From Limnochordia bacterium (GTDB taxonomy: Bacteria; Bacillota; Limnochordia; DUMW01), in contig JALNWK010000039.1 in NCBI GenBank assembly GCA_023230925.1, forward strand, positions 1 to 28,275: 28,275 nucleotides of DNA, written 5' to 3'. Below the pieces are notes generated by a model, which was given only the letters and a program-made list of their open reading frames with translations, was not told the origin of the DNA and made no database searches. Numbering within the stretch: the first letter of the stretch is position 1; every line of letters starts with the position of its first letter. The position numbers and the translations under genes are program-made. Below, in pieces: positions 17,085 to 25,155 of this stretch.

Positions 17085-18509
17085 TTAATCTAAGCAAGCA
17101 AAAGTAAGCCGGTCCAAGAACTCTGTAAATCCTAAAGCAAATGCAGCTTCTTCTTCTAGTTCCCACGCCTGATGAGCTATCGTGTAGGCCATTTTAGCTA
17201 GTCGCTCATAGTTGCGACGCTCGATCCTCTTAATCCCATGGGCTAGTATGCTTTGGTTGCGTTGGTCAACATTGGACCATAGGTCCTTTGGATTGATCCC
17301 TTGTAGGCTCGGATCCTCTAGCACCCGTAGTAGGACAGCCCCCTGCATCAGTCCAATGGGATGCGGCAAGGACGCCCCGCGATAAGACCCGATGGCCTCA
17401 ACAAACGCGGCCTTAAACTTAGCAAACAGTTCTTCTGTCGTGATGCCAAGCTGGGCATAGTCCGGTTCTTTCGCGTCGATACCAAAGCAGGCCAACCGCC
17501 TTTGGATTGTCATTTCCAGCGTGCGGTACATCAATAACGATGCCATATCTAAACGACTTTGCTCTTCTCTGCGTCTGCCATTAGTCAAACAGGAACCAAT
17601 CAATAACCAGGCGAGGTCCGGCTTGCTGATCGTCTCGTAGGCAGATTGTCGATCCAGTTCCTCTAAAGGGGCCAATAGAGAAGCTTGCTCACGGATTTTA
17701 TCCTTGAGTGCTGGTAGCTGCCGATATGCCTCCATCAAAGTAACCGCCTTTACCAAATGGGAACGGGCCTTCTTGAAATCGAAGTCCTCCCATAGTTTGT
17801 AGGCTAGTGCTACTTCTTGGTAAATCTCGAAGACCTGTGGTTCAGGCACCCTAGAACGTACGGAAACGATCGCATCGATCGCCCCCGCATAGTCGTGTCG
17901 TTCACACTTCCGTTTGATTTCATCGAGTTCACGCTCTCCAAAAACCACCATGGGATCTTCTAAGCGGGCAACATACTCTGTTCCAGTAATAGGTCTCCGA
18001 CCAGTTGGGTCATACTCGAGGTAATCAACATAAAGGATGTCTATTCCTGCCTGAGCTGCCGCCAAGGCTGCTCCAGCTGACATCAACTTCTTTCCACCGG
18101 TAATATCCATCGCGATTCGTCGCTCTCCCGTGGCATTATGAATGTCCCTAATAACTTGGTACACCTCAACCATAGTTGAAGAATCAACCGGGTAGGAGTT
18201 CCACCGGCTTGGTCTTAACCCTGTGGACTCCACAATTACATCTAGTTTCCTCCTTGACTCAGCAGTGACTAGAAAGCTTACTTCCTTTGGCCTGAGAACC
18301 GTGATCATTAGAATGACAGGTTCCGGAGAAAGACCCACACTGGTTATCAGGTGATCATATGTGGATTCTCCTTCCATCTCCTGCCATTTCCCTAGTGCGT
18401 GTTCGACAATAGTTGACAACAGATGTTCCACGTAGATTTTCGTCTTCTCGTCATCCTCAGCGCTTTTATAAGCTTCCACAAATTGTTCAAAGTCTTTGCG
18501 CATTGTCAT
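17085..18509 (-). CDS. CARF-HEPN ribonuclease, Cas02710 (TIGR02710) family
   Basis: A 474-aa CRISPR ancillary effector. The N-terminal half (about 1-185) has a CARF fold signature with MDITGGKKLMSAG (134-146), the loop that contacts cyclic oligoadenylate. The C-terminal half is helical and ends in a HEPN ribonuclease domain with the catalytic motif RNQSILAH (Arg417, His424; R-x6-H). In type III systems such proteins are switched on by the cyclic nucleotide made by Cas10 and then cut RNA. The Cas10 at 25152-26603 keeps its GGDD motif, so a signal should be available. Two ATGs six bases apart (18509 and 18503) are possible after AGAAGGGGTG; I kept the first. The gene is separated from the effector genes by 449 bases and may have its own promoter. 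The family call is from motif pattern and context. Confidence 0.8.
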   Translation of the reverse strand: MTMRKDFEQFVEAYKSAEDDEKTKIYVEHLLSTIVEHALGKWQEMEGESTYDHLITSVGLSPEPVILMITVLRPKEVSFLVTAESRRKLDVIVESTGLRPSRWNSYPVDSSTMVEVYQVIRDIHNATGERRIAMDITGGKKLMSAGAALAAAQAGIDILYVDYLEYDPTGRRPITGTEYVARLEDPMVVFGERELDEIKRKCERHDYAGAIDAIVSVRSRVPEPQVFEIYQEVALAYKLWEDFDFKKARSHLVKAVTLMEAYRQLPALKDKIREQASLLAPLEELDRQSAYETISKPDLAWLLIGSCLTNGRRREEQSRLDMASLLMYRTLEMTIQRRLACFGIDAKEPDYAQLGITTEELFAKFKAAFVEAIGSYRGASLPHPIGLMQGAVLLRVLEDPSLQGINPKDLWSNVDQRNQSILAHGIKRIERRNYERLAKMAYTIAHQAWELEEEAAFALGFTEFLDRLTFACLD

Positions 18510-18958
18510 CCCACCCCTTCTACATTAATTAGCCCCAATCTAGGCCCTTAGACTGTTGCCGAAGCTCTACAAAGTCCGACAGTATCACTGTAACCGGCGC
18601 AACAATGATCAAGATCGGGCTTCCCAGAGTCGGCCTGCTGATACCAACGCCATGCCAGAACTAGTTTCATGGAAAACCGTTCTGCGTGCGAACCAAGCTA
18701 AACACACTTCACCCCTTTGGCATTCTTAGACACAAGTAGGATGATGAAGAAACTAAGGTAAACAATCACAGAAGAAAGATGGCCAATCAAAATCCATAGT
18801 TTCCATCCTGGGATCGGTGCCTCCTCACCTTGTGTTTAGTCGTTCATATTCTGCTTAGCACGCTCTTTGCCTCTCGCGGTTGATCATATTCACCTAGGAA
18901 CCTCCCTTGCAGCCATCGACCTTAGGCAACTCTGATTGTCTGAGAGTTCTTACTTCTG
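18510..18958. other. Spacer inside the CRISPR locus with a possible small membrane peptide
   Basis: A 449-base gap in an otherwise tightly packed locus. On the minus strand a strong GAGGAGG (18820-18826) is followed five bases later by ATC, not a normal start, which opens a 38-codon frame ending at 18698. Its middle, ILIGHLSSVIVYLSFFIILLV, is a convincing membrane helix followed by a positive tail. A TTG at 18790 would start within the helix. It may be a small membrane protein with an unusual start, a mutated relic, or chance. No CRISPR repeats are present in this gap. Confidence 0.25.
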
Positions 18959-20857
18959 TTACTTGCAGGTCCCTTCAAAGGGAGGCATCCGGTCGTTCGG
19001 CACATTGCCCTTCAACACTGTGGAAGGTTTAGGCAACACCCGCCGTTTCTCATATCCTTCTCCATTCGGTACGTTGTTCTCGATATACTCATTGTAGTTC
19101 TTTCCGTTAATTCTTCCGAAGAAGAGATACCGTGTTCTATGGTTCCAGTCCTTGGGTAGTCCATCAAATTTCAACATACAGTGTAGCTCGTGTAAGCGTT
19201 CTGTCTGCCAAAGCTCCTCGACTGTTTTTACTTCGGGATTCACTCTTTCCGCAAAGCGATCTTGTAGCATCTGGGTATTCTCAACGGGTATTACCCCTGT
19301 ATCTAGGTTCCCCGTACTATCGAAAAGCCAAGTATAGCGTTCTTGCCGTACGGTCCGGTACACCTTGATATCTTTCACTCTAATGCTGCCCAATCCCAAG
19401 GGTTTTCCCATCCCAATCTTATGTGCACAGCCTTCTGGTAAATCCAAAACTGTCAACAGACCGCCCAATTCGTCTGGGGTCAAATTCTCAAACCGAATGC
19501 GGCCTTTAAAGACATTGCCCCTTAGGACAGGCTGCACATAAGTATGGTGTTCCGTCTCTCCTTGATGTTCTCGAGACCGACACACATAATCGGCGCCGGG
19601 ACGATGCCAGTAGAACTTAAAGCCCCTGATGGTAGCATCTTCAGAGTCCCAATGCTTTACCTGAGTAACCTTATCGGAGCTTTGTGTCAAGTAATGCTGG
19701 TAGGTGGTGGGCTTTGGTTGACTAAGGATTTTCAGTCGTACTGCCTTATCCCGGTACGCCCCTTTTTCTGCCGGCTCCACCAAGAACGCATCCTCAAAGA
19801 AGACTCGTCCCTGCCAAACCGCTAGTTCAGCACCATCTTTTCCTCTGCTTGCCGTTCTACCGAATAGAGCCTGGACAAAATCTACTTTGTCATCATACAC
19901 CCCATAATAGGGATTAGCGTCTACCGTCCGCTTCTCGTAGGGGAAACGGAAATAGCGCGTATGCCCGAAAGAGACATGTTTTTCACCGTTTGCGTCCCAT
20001 TCTACAAAGAAGCAGGGCGTCCCCCGCCCCTTTTGTCCGAAGATGAAGTCCTTATTTTTCTCAAGGATCGGCGTGTAACCAGACTCTAGATAGGCATCAA
20101 CATCCCCTCTGGGAATCTCAATCTCCTCCGCCTGTGGATCCTCCTCATTGATTACCCACTGTCTCTTCTTTTTCTGCATGCTTCCAGAACAAACCAGCCA
20201 GCCACGATGCGTACAGTCTTCCTCCCTTCTCTCGGTGAACTTAGTAACACATTTTCCCTCCACTCGGAAAAAGCCTTCCTTACGCTTCCACTGTTCACTG
20301 CACCTATACTGAGCGTAACCTGCATCCAAATCGTCATTAATGGGTGTCGCAGGCCGGATGAACCATCTTTTTCCTTCTACATACAAGTAGCCGGCCTTTA
20401 CCTTTTCATCTGCCATTTGTTCAGCATAAAGCTTCGCAGTGGGTTCATAGCTCTTAGATTGGTGATTTGGATTAGATCCGACTACGCGCATGAATAATTG
20501 CCCGTCATGCATCTGCCGCAAGGGTGCTGCGCTCAACACCTCTAGTAGCGTACGGATCATGCCCCGCAGGCTGCTCCCGGGTATTACTGGTTCTTTGCCC
20601 ACTGAGAAGGGTTCTGTTTGAACGCCTGCTCTATTTTCCTGCAACGGCCACATCCCGCGAATATATGTGTCGGTTAAGCACTCGATTCGGTAGTCAATCC
20701 AACCTGTAAATAGCTGATCGTGGTAGCCATCCATATCCGGCACGGCTTTTCCATCTAACGTAAAGACCTCCTCCGGAGGAGGAACAAAGTTATAGGGTGC
20801 CCTACCGGCTCGTTCCTTAGCCACCGAACCCACATGCTGAAACCGGTTTTTAGACAT
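18959..20857 (-). CDS. Cas7 with insertion, TIGR03986-family RAMP subunit
   Basis: A 632-aa CRISPR RAMP protein of the effector complex, corresponding to the Cas7-insertion subunit of type III-Dv. Visible RAMP features are VIPGSSLRGMIRTLLE (91-106), the first helix after the N-terminal strand, and the glycine-rich loop GMGKPLGLGS (about 481-490). Between them lies about 300 residues of extra sequence, much more than in a 200-250-aa single Cas7. This insertion, about 150-400, is rich in charged and aromatic residues. In the loop before PGSSLRG, where RNA-cutting Cas7 domains carry an Asp, this protein reads VQTEPFSVGKEP without one, so it may bind RNA without cutting. The ATG is backed by AAGGGAGG 8 bases before it, and the start overlaps the csx19 end by 8 bases. 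Confidence 0.8.
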   Translation of the reverse strand: MSKNRFQHVGSVAKERAGRAPYNFVPPPEEVFTLDGKAVPDMDGYHDQLFTGWIDYRIECLTDTYIRGMWPLQENRAGVQTEPFSVGKEPVIPGSSLRGMIRTLLEVLSAAPLRQMHDGQLFMRVVGSNPNHQSKSYEPTAKLYAEQMADEKVKAGYLYVEGKRWFIRPATPINDDLDAGYAQYRCSEQWKRKEGFFRVEGKCVTKFTERREEDCTHRGWLVCSGSMQKKKRQWVINEEDPQAEEIEIPRGDVDAYLESGYTPILEKNKDFIFGQKGRGTPCFFVEWDANGEKHVSFGHTRYFRFPYEKRTVDANPYYGVYDDKVDFVQALFGRTASRGKDGAELAVWQGRVFFEDAFLVEPAEKGAYRDKAVRLKILSQPKPTTYQHYLTQSSDKVTQVKHWDSEDATIRGFKFYWHRPGADYVCRSREHQGETEHHTYVQPVLRGNVFKGRIRFENLTPDELGGLLTVLDLPEGCAHKIGMGKPLGLGSIRVKDIKVYRTVRQERYTWLFDSTGNLDTGVIPVENTQMLQDRFAERVNPEVKTVEELWQTERLHELHCMLKFDGLPKDWNHRTRYLFFGRINGKNYNEYIENNVPNGEGYEKRRVLPKPSTVLKGNVPNDRMPPFEGTCK

Positions 20858-21425
20858 CCCAACTACCTCCCTTCAGCTCTGGCAACGCAGGGTGGAGAGG
20901 TTTACCACAAGCTGTAGATAACCCTGTAAGAAAAGCATCCACAATCTGCGCTAAGTGCGTTTCCCGATCGTAATCTGCCACCTGGTTAACCTCAAGGCAG
21001 AGGGGCAAATCCTGCTCGGTAAACATGGCAGGGACAAAGAGCGAAAAGCCCCGTTGCTCATGTGCAACCCACCAAAGATCATCCACCTGCGCTACCTTAG
21101 TACCCCAAAGAGGGTGGCGCTCGGAAATCACTTCTGTCTCAGCAGATCTGAGCCTGAGCCTGCGTCCCCATCTTTGGCTTCCTTTCTGCCAAAGGTGCCA
21201 CTCACCCCGATTTGTAAATATGCGTAAGTCCGTAAGTCGCGCCCAATCCACCTGGTTTCGCAAGTACAGCCGTTCTTTAGTTACCACGCCTAACCCGACA
21301 AAGGATGGCTCCTGGACAAAGGCCCAAGCCCAAGGGAAGTCATTATCCATAAGCTCCTTAGCGTAAACAAGCACATGCTCAACGGTTAACGGTACCAACA
21401 AATCATCCCAGCGGGTCACGCACAT
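20850..21425 (-). CDS. csx19: Csx19-like type III-D subunit
   Basis: A 191-aa protein with no catalytic motif. Trp-rich strands such as LRIFTNRGEWHLWQKGSQRWGRRLRLR and LWWVAHEQRGF fit Csx19 (TIGR03984), a small non-RAMP protein found only beside type III-D modules, where it acts as a structural subunit. Its position between the double Cas7 and the inserted Cas7 is the expected one. I chose the ATG at 21425: it gives a 10-base overlap with the preceding stop and lies next to a GGCAGGGGGG run. A longer frame from 21536 would add 37 Gly/Arg-rich residues that are only the antisense-like overlap with the upstream gene. The call relies on context more than on sequence, since family members are divergent. 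Confidence 0.65.
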   Translation of the reverse strand: MCVTRWDDLLVPLTVEHVLVYAKELMDNDFPWAWAFVQEPSFVGLGVVTKERLYLRNQVDWARLTDLRIFTNRGEWHLWQKGSQRWGRRLRLRSAETEVISERHPLWGTKVAQVDDLWWVAHEQRGFSLFVPAMFTEQDLPLCLEVNQVADYDRETHLAQIVDAFLTGLSTACGKPLHPALPELKGGSWDV

Positions 21426-22798
21426 CCCCCCTGCCCGTAATTTTCCACCAGCTCCAGCACCAGATAACTTAACTCGTCCAAATCTTGCCCAGGACCAGGC
21501 ACTACTTTCTCTGGCTCTCCGAGGGGCGATTCCCATGACCAGACAGACTCCCTGCCATCGGAGAATCGCCGTTTGAGCTCTGCCTTAGTGCCCATCACAA
21601 CACCTCTACCTATACCCACCTCGCCACCGATGGGCAGGTCGCCTACATACAAATCCTTTAATACCAAGAGCAATAACCCGATCTCCGGCTCCCTTGGCTC
21701 TTCGATCGTTAGTTTCAGGATGAAATGGGGTCCCGGACCCGTAGGCCAAACAGCGGCTTCATCAAACAGGGCACCACTTAGGGCCCCGCCGGTAAACCGA
21801 TCGATGGCGACCCGCCCCTGCACCATTGGTGCCACGTTCTCCAGGGGAACCTCCTCCACCAGGAGTCTACTAGCCCACAGGGACTCCTCCTCTCCTTCGA
21901 GGGGACCGAACAAATCATCCACCAACTTCATGGGCCAACCTTGGGTATTCACAATGCGCACAGCTCGATTCCTCAAAGCACCGGCAATGCTTGTTCCAGG
22001 AAGTACGGGCTTTTGATCAGCGTGGACATGAACCATATCCGGCGCTCCGGGAGACTCCACATAACTTCGTACCAGGAGCGAAGTTTTTAGATGCAGGTCC
22101 AGCGTCGCCTTAAACCAGGCCCGGTGGTCGGCAAGTTTCACTACCCGCTCTGACAAAGCAACTTGGGCATCCTCCACATCCCAGGGCTGATCGGTGAGCC
22201 AAGCGGCGACATGGCTAAGCTTGTTCATAGAAAGAACTCGAATATCCCAATTGTCCACTTGCCCCCGACCATAACCTCGCCTTGTCCGTGCCCCAAGCTG
22301 CATCTCCCCCAAAGCAAGCGCGTGGAGGAGGCCATAAAAGTAGCCCTCCAGAGCACGATCATCGCCTTGATGTAACACGAACTCCAACTGCATCAAGAAG
22401 CGAGTGCCAGTGTCAATAACCTCCAGATCATATTTTTTCGTGTCGATGGCTGTACCGGTTTTCGGGCAGATGGACACACCGTCTCGCAGAAGCGTCCGGC
22501 TTCTAGCACTAGTACAAATCCGCGCGTCTCGTACAATGACCTTGCTCATCTGATCCTCACGACCACTGCCCCCGAACAACTGTCGCGCCAGATCATCATT
22601 TCGACCGTAGCGGTAAAAGAGATAATGTCTAGCTGCACCGGCAATAGAGGTGCCTGGTATGAACGGCTCTCCATCCTGGTCTCGAATGAGCACCATATCG
22701 ACTTCGGTTTCTGATGGGCACCCAAAGTGGGCCGGGGATAATAGGACCCACTCCCCCCGGGCATACACTCGCTTAATCACGGTGTCGGTGTCCTTCAT
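21416..22798 (-). CDS. Double Cas7 (Cas7-2x) RNA-cutting subunit
   Basis: A 460-aa fusion of two Csm3-like Cas7 domains. Each half repeats the same pattern: an Asp-containing loop, then PGTSIAGA(A/L)R, then a glycine-rich loop. In domain 1 these are Asp34 (TEVDMVLI), PGTSIAGAARH (48-58) and RTRRGYGRG (about 171-179); in domain 2, Asp254 (GAPDMVHV), PGTSIAGALRN (267-277), DRFTGGA, and GIGRGV near residue 410. The Asp positions match the catalytic Asp of Cas7 subunits that cut target RNA at 6-nt intervals, so both halves look active. The ATG at 22798 shares ATGA with the stop of the preceding gene and has GAGGGGGG upstream; an extra 23 residues from 22867 would lie inside that gene. This is the counterpart of Cas7-2x in type III-Dv. 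Confidence 0.82.
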   Translation of the reverse strand: MKDTDTVIKRVYARGEWVLLSPAHFGCPSETEVDMVLIRDQDGEPFIPGTSIAGAARHYLFYRYGRNDDLARQLFGGSGREDQMSKVIVRDARICTSARSRTLLRDGVSICPKTGTAIDTKKYDLEVIDTGTRFLMQLEFVLHQGDDRALEGYFYGLLHALALGEMQLGARTRRGYGRGQVDNWDIRVLSMNKLSHVAAWLTDQPWDVEDAQVALSERVVKLADHRAWFKATLDLHLKTSLLVRSYVESPGAPDMVHVHADQKPVLPGTSIAGALRNRAVRIVNTQGWPMKLVDDLFGPLEGEEESLWASRLLVEEVPLENVAPMVQGRVAIDRFTGGALSGALFDEAAVWPTGPGPHFILKLTIEEPREPEIGLLLLVLKDLYVGDLPIGGEVGIGRGVVMGTKAELKRRFSDGRESVWSWESPLGEPEKVVPGPGQDLDELSYLVLELVENYGQGGCA

Positions 22799-25155
22799 AT
22801 GCCATCCCCCCTCTTGTCCGCCTGCCTCCTCAGCTTGGCCAGGAGTTCCACAAGATACCGATAACACAACTTTTCCACAACTGCGGGATCAGCCAGCAAG
22901 CGTTCCTGAACCTGCCGGGACTCTTCCCATTCAGACCAGTTATATCTCGCCCTGCCAATCACCCGTTCTGCAACGAGAATCTCAGCCGTCTTCTCCGGAG
23001 AAGCGAACACTTCTACAAGATGTTTCTTCAGACTAACCTTCTTATGGTCTTCCCTTATGACCCCTTGCAAGTAGCACTTCTCCAAAGGTTCCCTGGCCCG
23101 ATCTCGCAAAGACTCGATGCTTTTCTTCGCTATGCTCAAGCCGCTACGTAGCATCATACCCAGTCTGCCCAGGAGCGATTTTGTAGGAAGGGGCCCTATT
23201 ACCTCCACCTGGTTTACGATTATGCTCACCTCATCATAGGCCTGACGGAGAATGATTTCCTCCACCACCTGCAGCACCTCTTCAGGTACCGCCCCGGTCG
23301 GATAGAAAATCCACTCTGACTCGGCCTTACCTAGCGTCCAACGTGGTGCAGCACCAAATCCTAGGCTGATCCGGCCAAAGCCTTCATCTTTACGCAAGCC
23401 TAGTCCTTCGTTGCGCTCTCGACTGAGATCCACTTTGTGATCAGTTGCGACCGCAAAGACCCAAGTGCTTCCCGAAGCCAAAGCTGGCCATTGGGTCCGG
23501 GGAAAACCAAGATGGGACTGATACCCCCCTACCCATTCCATCCGGGAAAACTGCGCTACTTCTTGTAACGCCTCAGGGGCTACCCCCATTAACTCTGCTA
23601 GTTCCTCCTTGGGAAACTCAGGCGCCGGGTGACCATTGCCGTTAGTACTAAGTAGGGGAGAAAGAAGGTTGACCACAAGGCAGCTTCCTGTCGTAGCAGC
23701 AGGGGCCCAGCCTTCCATGAAACCATCTTCGTCCACAACTTCTACAGCGCCCAAGTCAATCGTAGCATTACCTCCGTACTCAGCCCCCTTGGAACGCCCG
23801 ACCCAGATCGTCCCCTGCTCCTGTAAGAACCTTTTCACAAACTCCAGGTCCGAGGCTGAACCGAGGATCACCCCGGCAAACCTCTGCCCCGCTTCAATGG
23901 ACTCATAGGAAAAGAAGGTGCCGTCATGGGTATGATCATCATCGTCAGAGGGATTGCCTTTAGCCCGGCCAAACCGACGGTCTTGCGCCCGGACATGATG
24001 GGGAGATAGACGCGTCGCTACCGGCACCTTAACGTTCTTATTACCAGGACCAGCAACCGCAAATCCCAGCTGTCGCTCTAGTCTTGGTAGTTCTACAGGT
24101 TCATCGATGCACTGGTAGTAAGCTAAATCATAAAGCCTGAACTCATCACCCTTTTCCTTTCTAATGGAACGGGGGATGGGAAGACTTCGGCGTCCATCGG
24201 CCATCGGGTAAGCATTGAGAAACCGCAGACCTCCATCGACAAAGAGTCTCTGGAAGTCATCGTCTACACCACCCAGGTTTCTAATATATGCCCAGGCTAC
24301 TGCCCCTTTAATGGTGCTACCTGGGATGTACCGATAGGTAGAAACCGTGTAGGAATCGCCCCACAGTCGGGCACAGATAGCCGGTCGATGCAAAGTCAAG
24401 CTAAATTGCAAAGCAGCCAACCTTCCGTCATCTTTCCCTCGTTCCAGTTTTAGAGGGCTCCCTGAACTGCCCTTTAAGACAGGGAACTCATCAATTGTGG
24501 CTTTGCCTAGGAGAAAATCGATGGCCTTTGCCGATAAGTCCATCCCAGCTCTTTCGAGGCTACAACGAACTGCCCCAAAACCCCGGGTGCGACTTGCCCC
24601 GAGGCATTTTAACCCAGAAGCCGCAAGGGCCAGGCCCATCAACTGTTTTTGGGTCAGGCTGCGGCCCATCTGCAAGGTAATATCGGCAACGAAGACTTGA
24701 CCCGGATTCACCACCCGGATGCTCCGCAGGGTGTCCTTCTTTGCCGCACCAGAATCGTAGTCGATGGCAGTCTGTCTGCGGATCGAGGTAAGAGTCTCCA
24801 GCACGTCATATTTTGAAAACAGTGGTTTCTCCCGATATATGAACCAGTGTAACCATGGCTGCATACTCGCCTTTGCAGGCAAGTAAGCATCACCGATTAT
24901 CAACGGACCACCCACTGCAGCTCCTCTTTCTCCGAACAGCTCGTCCGCGATAGGTAGCTGTATCCCATCTTCCCATAAAGCATCGCCAACATCCTGATAG
25001 GCATCTCGCCAGAGACCCTTGAGACGTTTTCCTGGTATGTAGGGCAGACCATAGTCATCAAAGACGACGTCCGTATCGACGGTACCCCGCCGCTCCTGGC
25101 CAGCGCCAAGGGTGGTTGGTGACAGGATTTGAATCTTAAGCTGCAAACTAGTCAT
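22795..25155 (-). CDS. csx10: Cas7-Cas5-Cas11 fusion, Csx10-type
   Basis: A 786-aa fusion. Residues 1-205 form a Csm3-like Cas7 domain with Asp27 in RGTVDTDVVFDDYG, PYIPGKRLKGLWRDAY (38-53) and GASRTRGFGAVRC (about 189-201). Residues 240-600 match Csx10, the Cas5-like RAMP of III-D, with STYRYIPGSTIKGAVAWAY, WVGGYQSHLGFPRTQWP, ALASGSTWVF and DEGFGRISLG. The last 170 residues are helical and charged and are the likely Cas11 small subunit. In type III-Dv this fusion holds the crRNA handle (Cas5 part), cuts RNA (Cas7 part) and lines the backbone (Cas11 part). The start overlaps the cas10 stop by 4 bases, with AAGGAGGGAG just before it. The Cas11 part is assigned from its position and helical look, the other two from motifs. 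Confidence 0.82.
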   Translation of the reverse strand: MTSLQLKIQILSPTTLGAGQERRGTVDTDVVFDDYGLPYIPGKRLKGLWRDAYQDVGDALWEDGIQLPIADELFGERGAAVGGPLIIGDAYLPAKASMQPWLHWFIYREKPLFSKYDVLETLTSIRRQTAIDYDSGAAKKDTLRSIRVVNPGQVFVADITLQMGRSLTQKQLMGLALAASGLKCLGASRTRGFGAVRCSLERAGMDLSAKAIDFLLGKATIDEFPVLKGSSGSPLKLERGKDDGRLAALQFSLTLHRPAICARLWGDSYTVSTYRYIPGSTIKGAVAWAYIRNLGGVDDDFQRLFVDGGLRFLNAYPMADGRRSLPIPRSIRKEKGDEFRLYDLAYYQCIDEPVELPRLERQLGFAVAGPGNKNVKVPVATRLSPHHVRAQDRRFGRAKGNPSDDDDHTHDGTFFSYESIEAGQRFAGVILGSASDLEFVKRFLQEQGTIWVGRSKGAEYGGNATIDLGAVEVVDEDGFMEGWAPAATTGSCLVVNLLSPLLSTNGNGHPAPEFPKEELAELMGVAPEALQEVAQFSRMEWVGGYQSHLGFPRTQWPALASGSTWVFAVATDHKVDLSRERNEGLGLRKDEGFGRISLGFGAAPRWTLGKAESEWIFYPTGAVPEEVLQVVEEIILRQAYDEVSIIVNQVEVIGPLPTKSLLGRLGMMLRSGLSIAKKSIESLRDRAREPLEKCYLQGVIREDHKKVSLKKHLVEVFASPEKTAEILVAERVIGRARYNWSEWEESRQVQERLLADPAVVEKLCYRYLVELLAKLRRQADKRGDGI

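Noticed and set aside
16924..17166. Minus-strand frame of 80 codons between the IS3 remnant and the CARF-HEPN gene
   Set aside because: It overlaps the end of the CARF-HEPN gene in another frame, and shows no start signal or recognisable motif.
21426..21536. Upstream extension of the Csx19-like protein to 21536
   Set aside because: The added 37 residues are Gly/Arg-rich, lie wholly inside the preceding gene, and have no ribosome binding site; the ATG at 21425 gives the usual short overlap.
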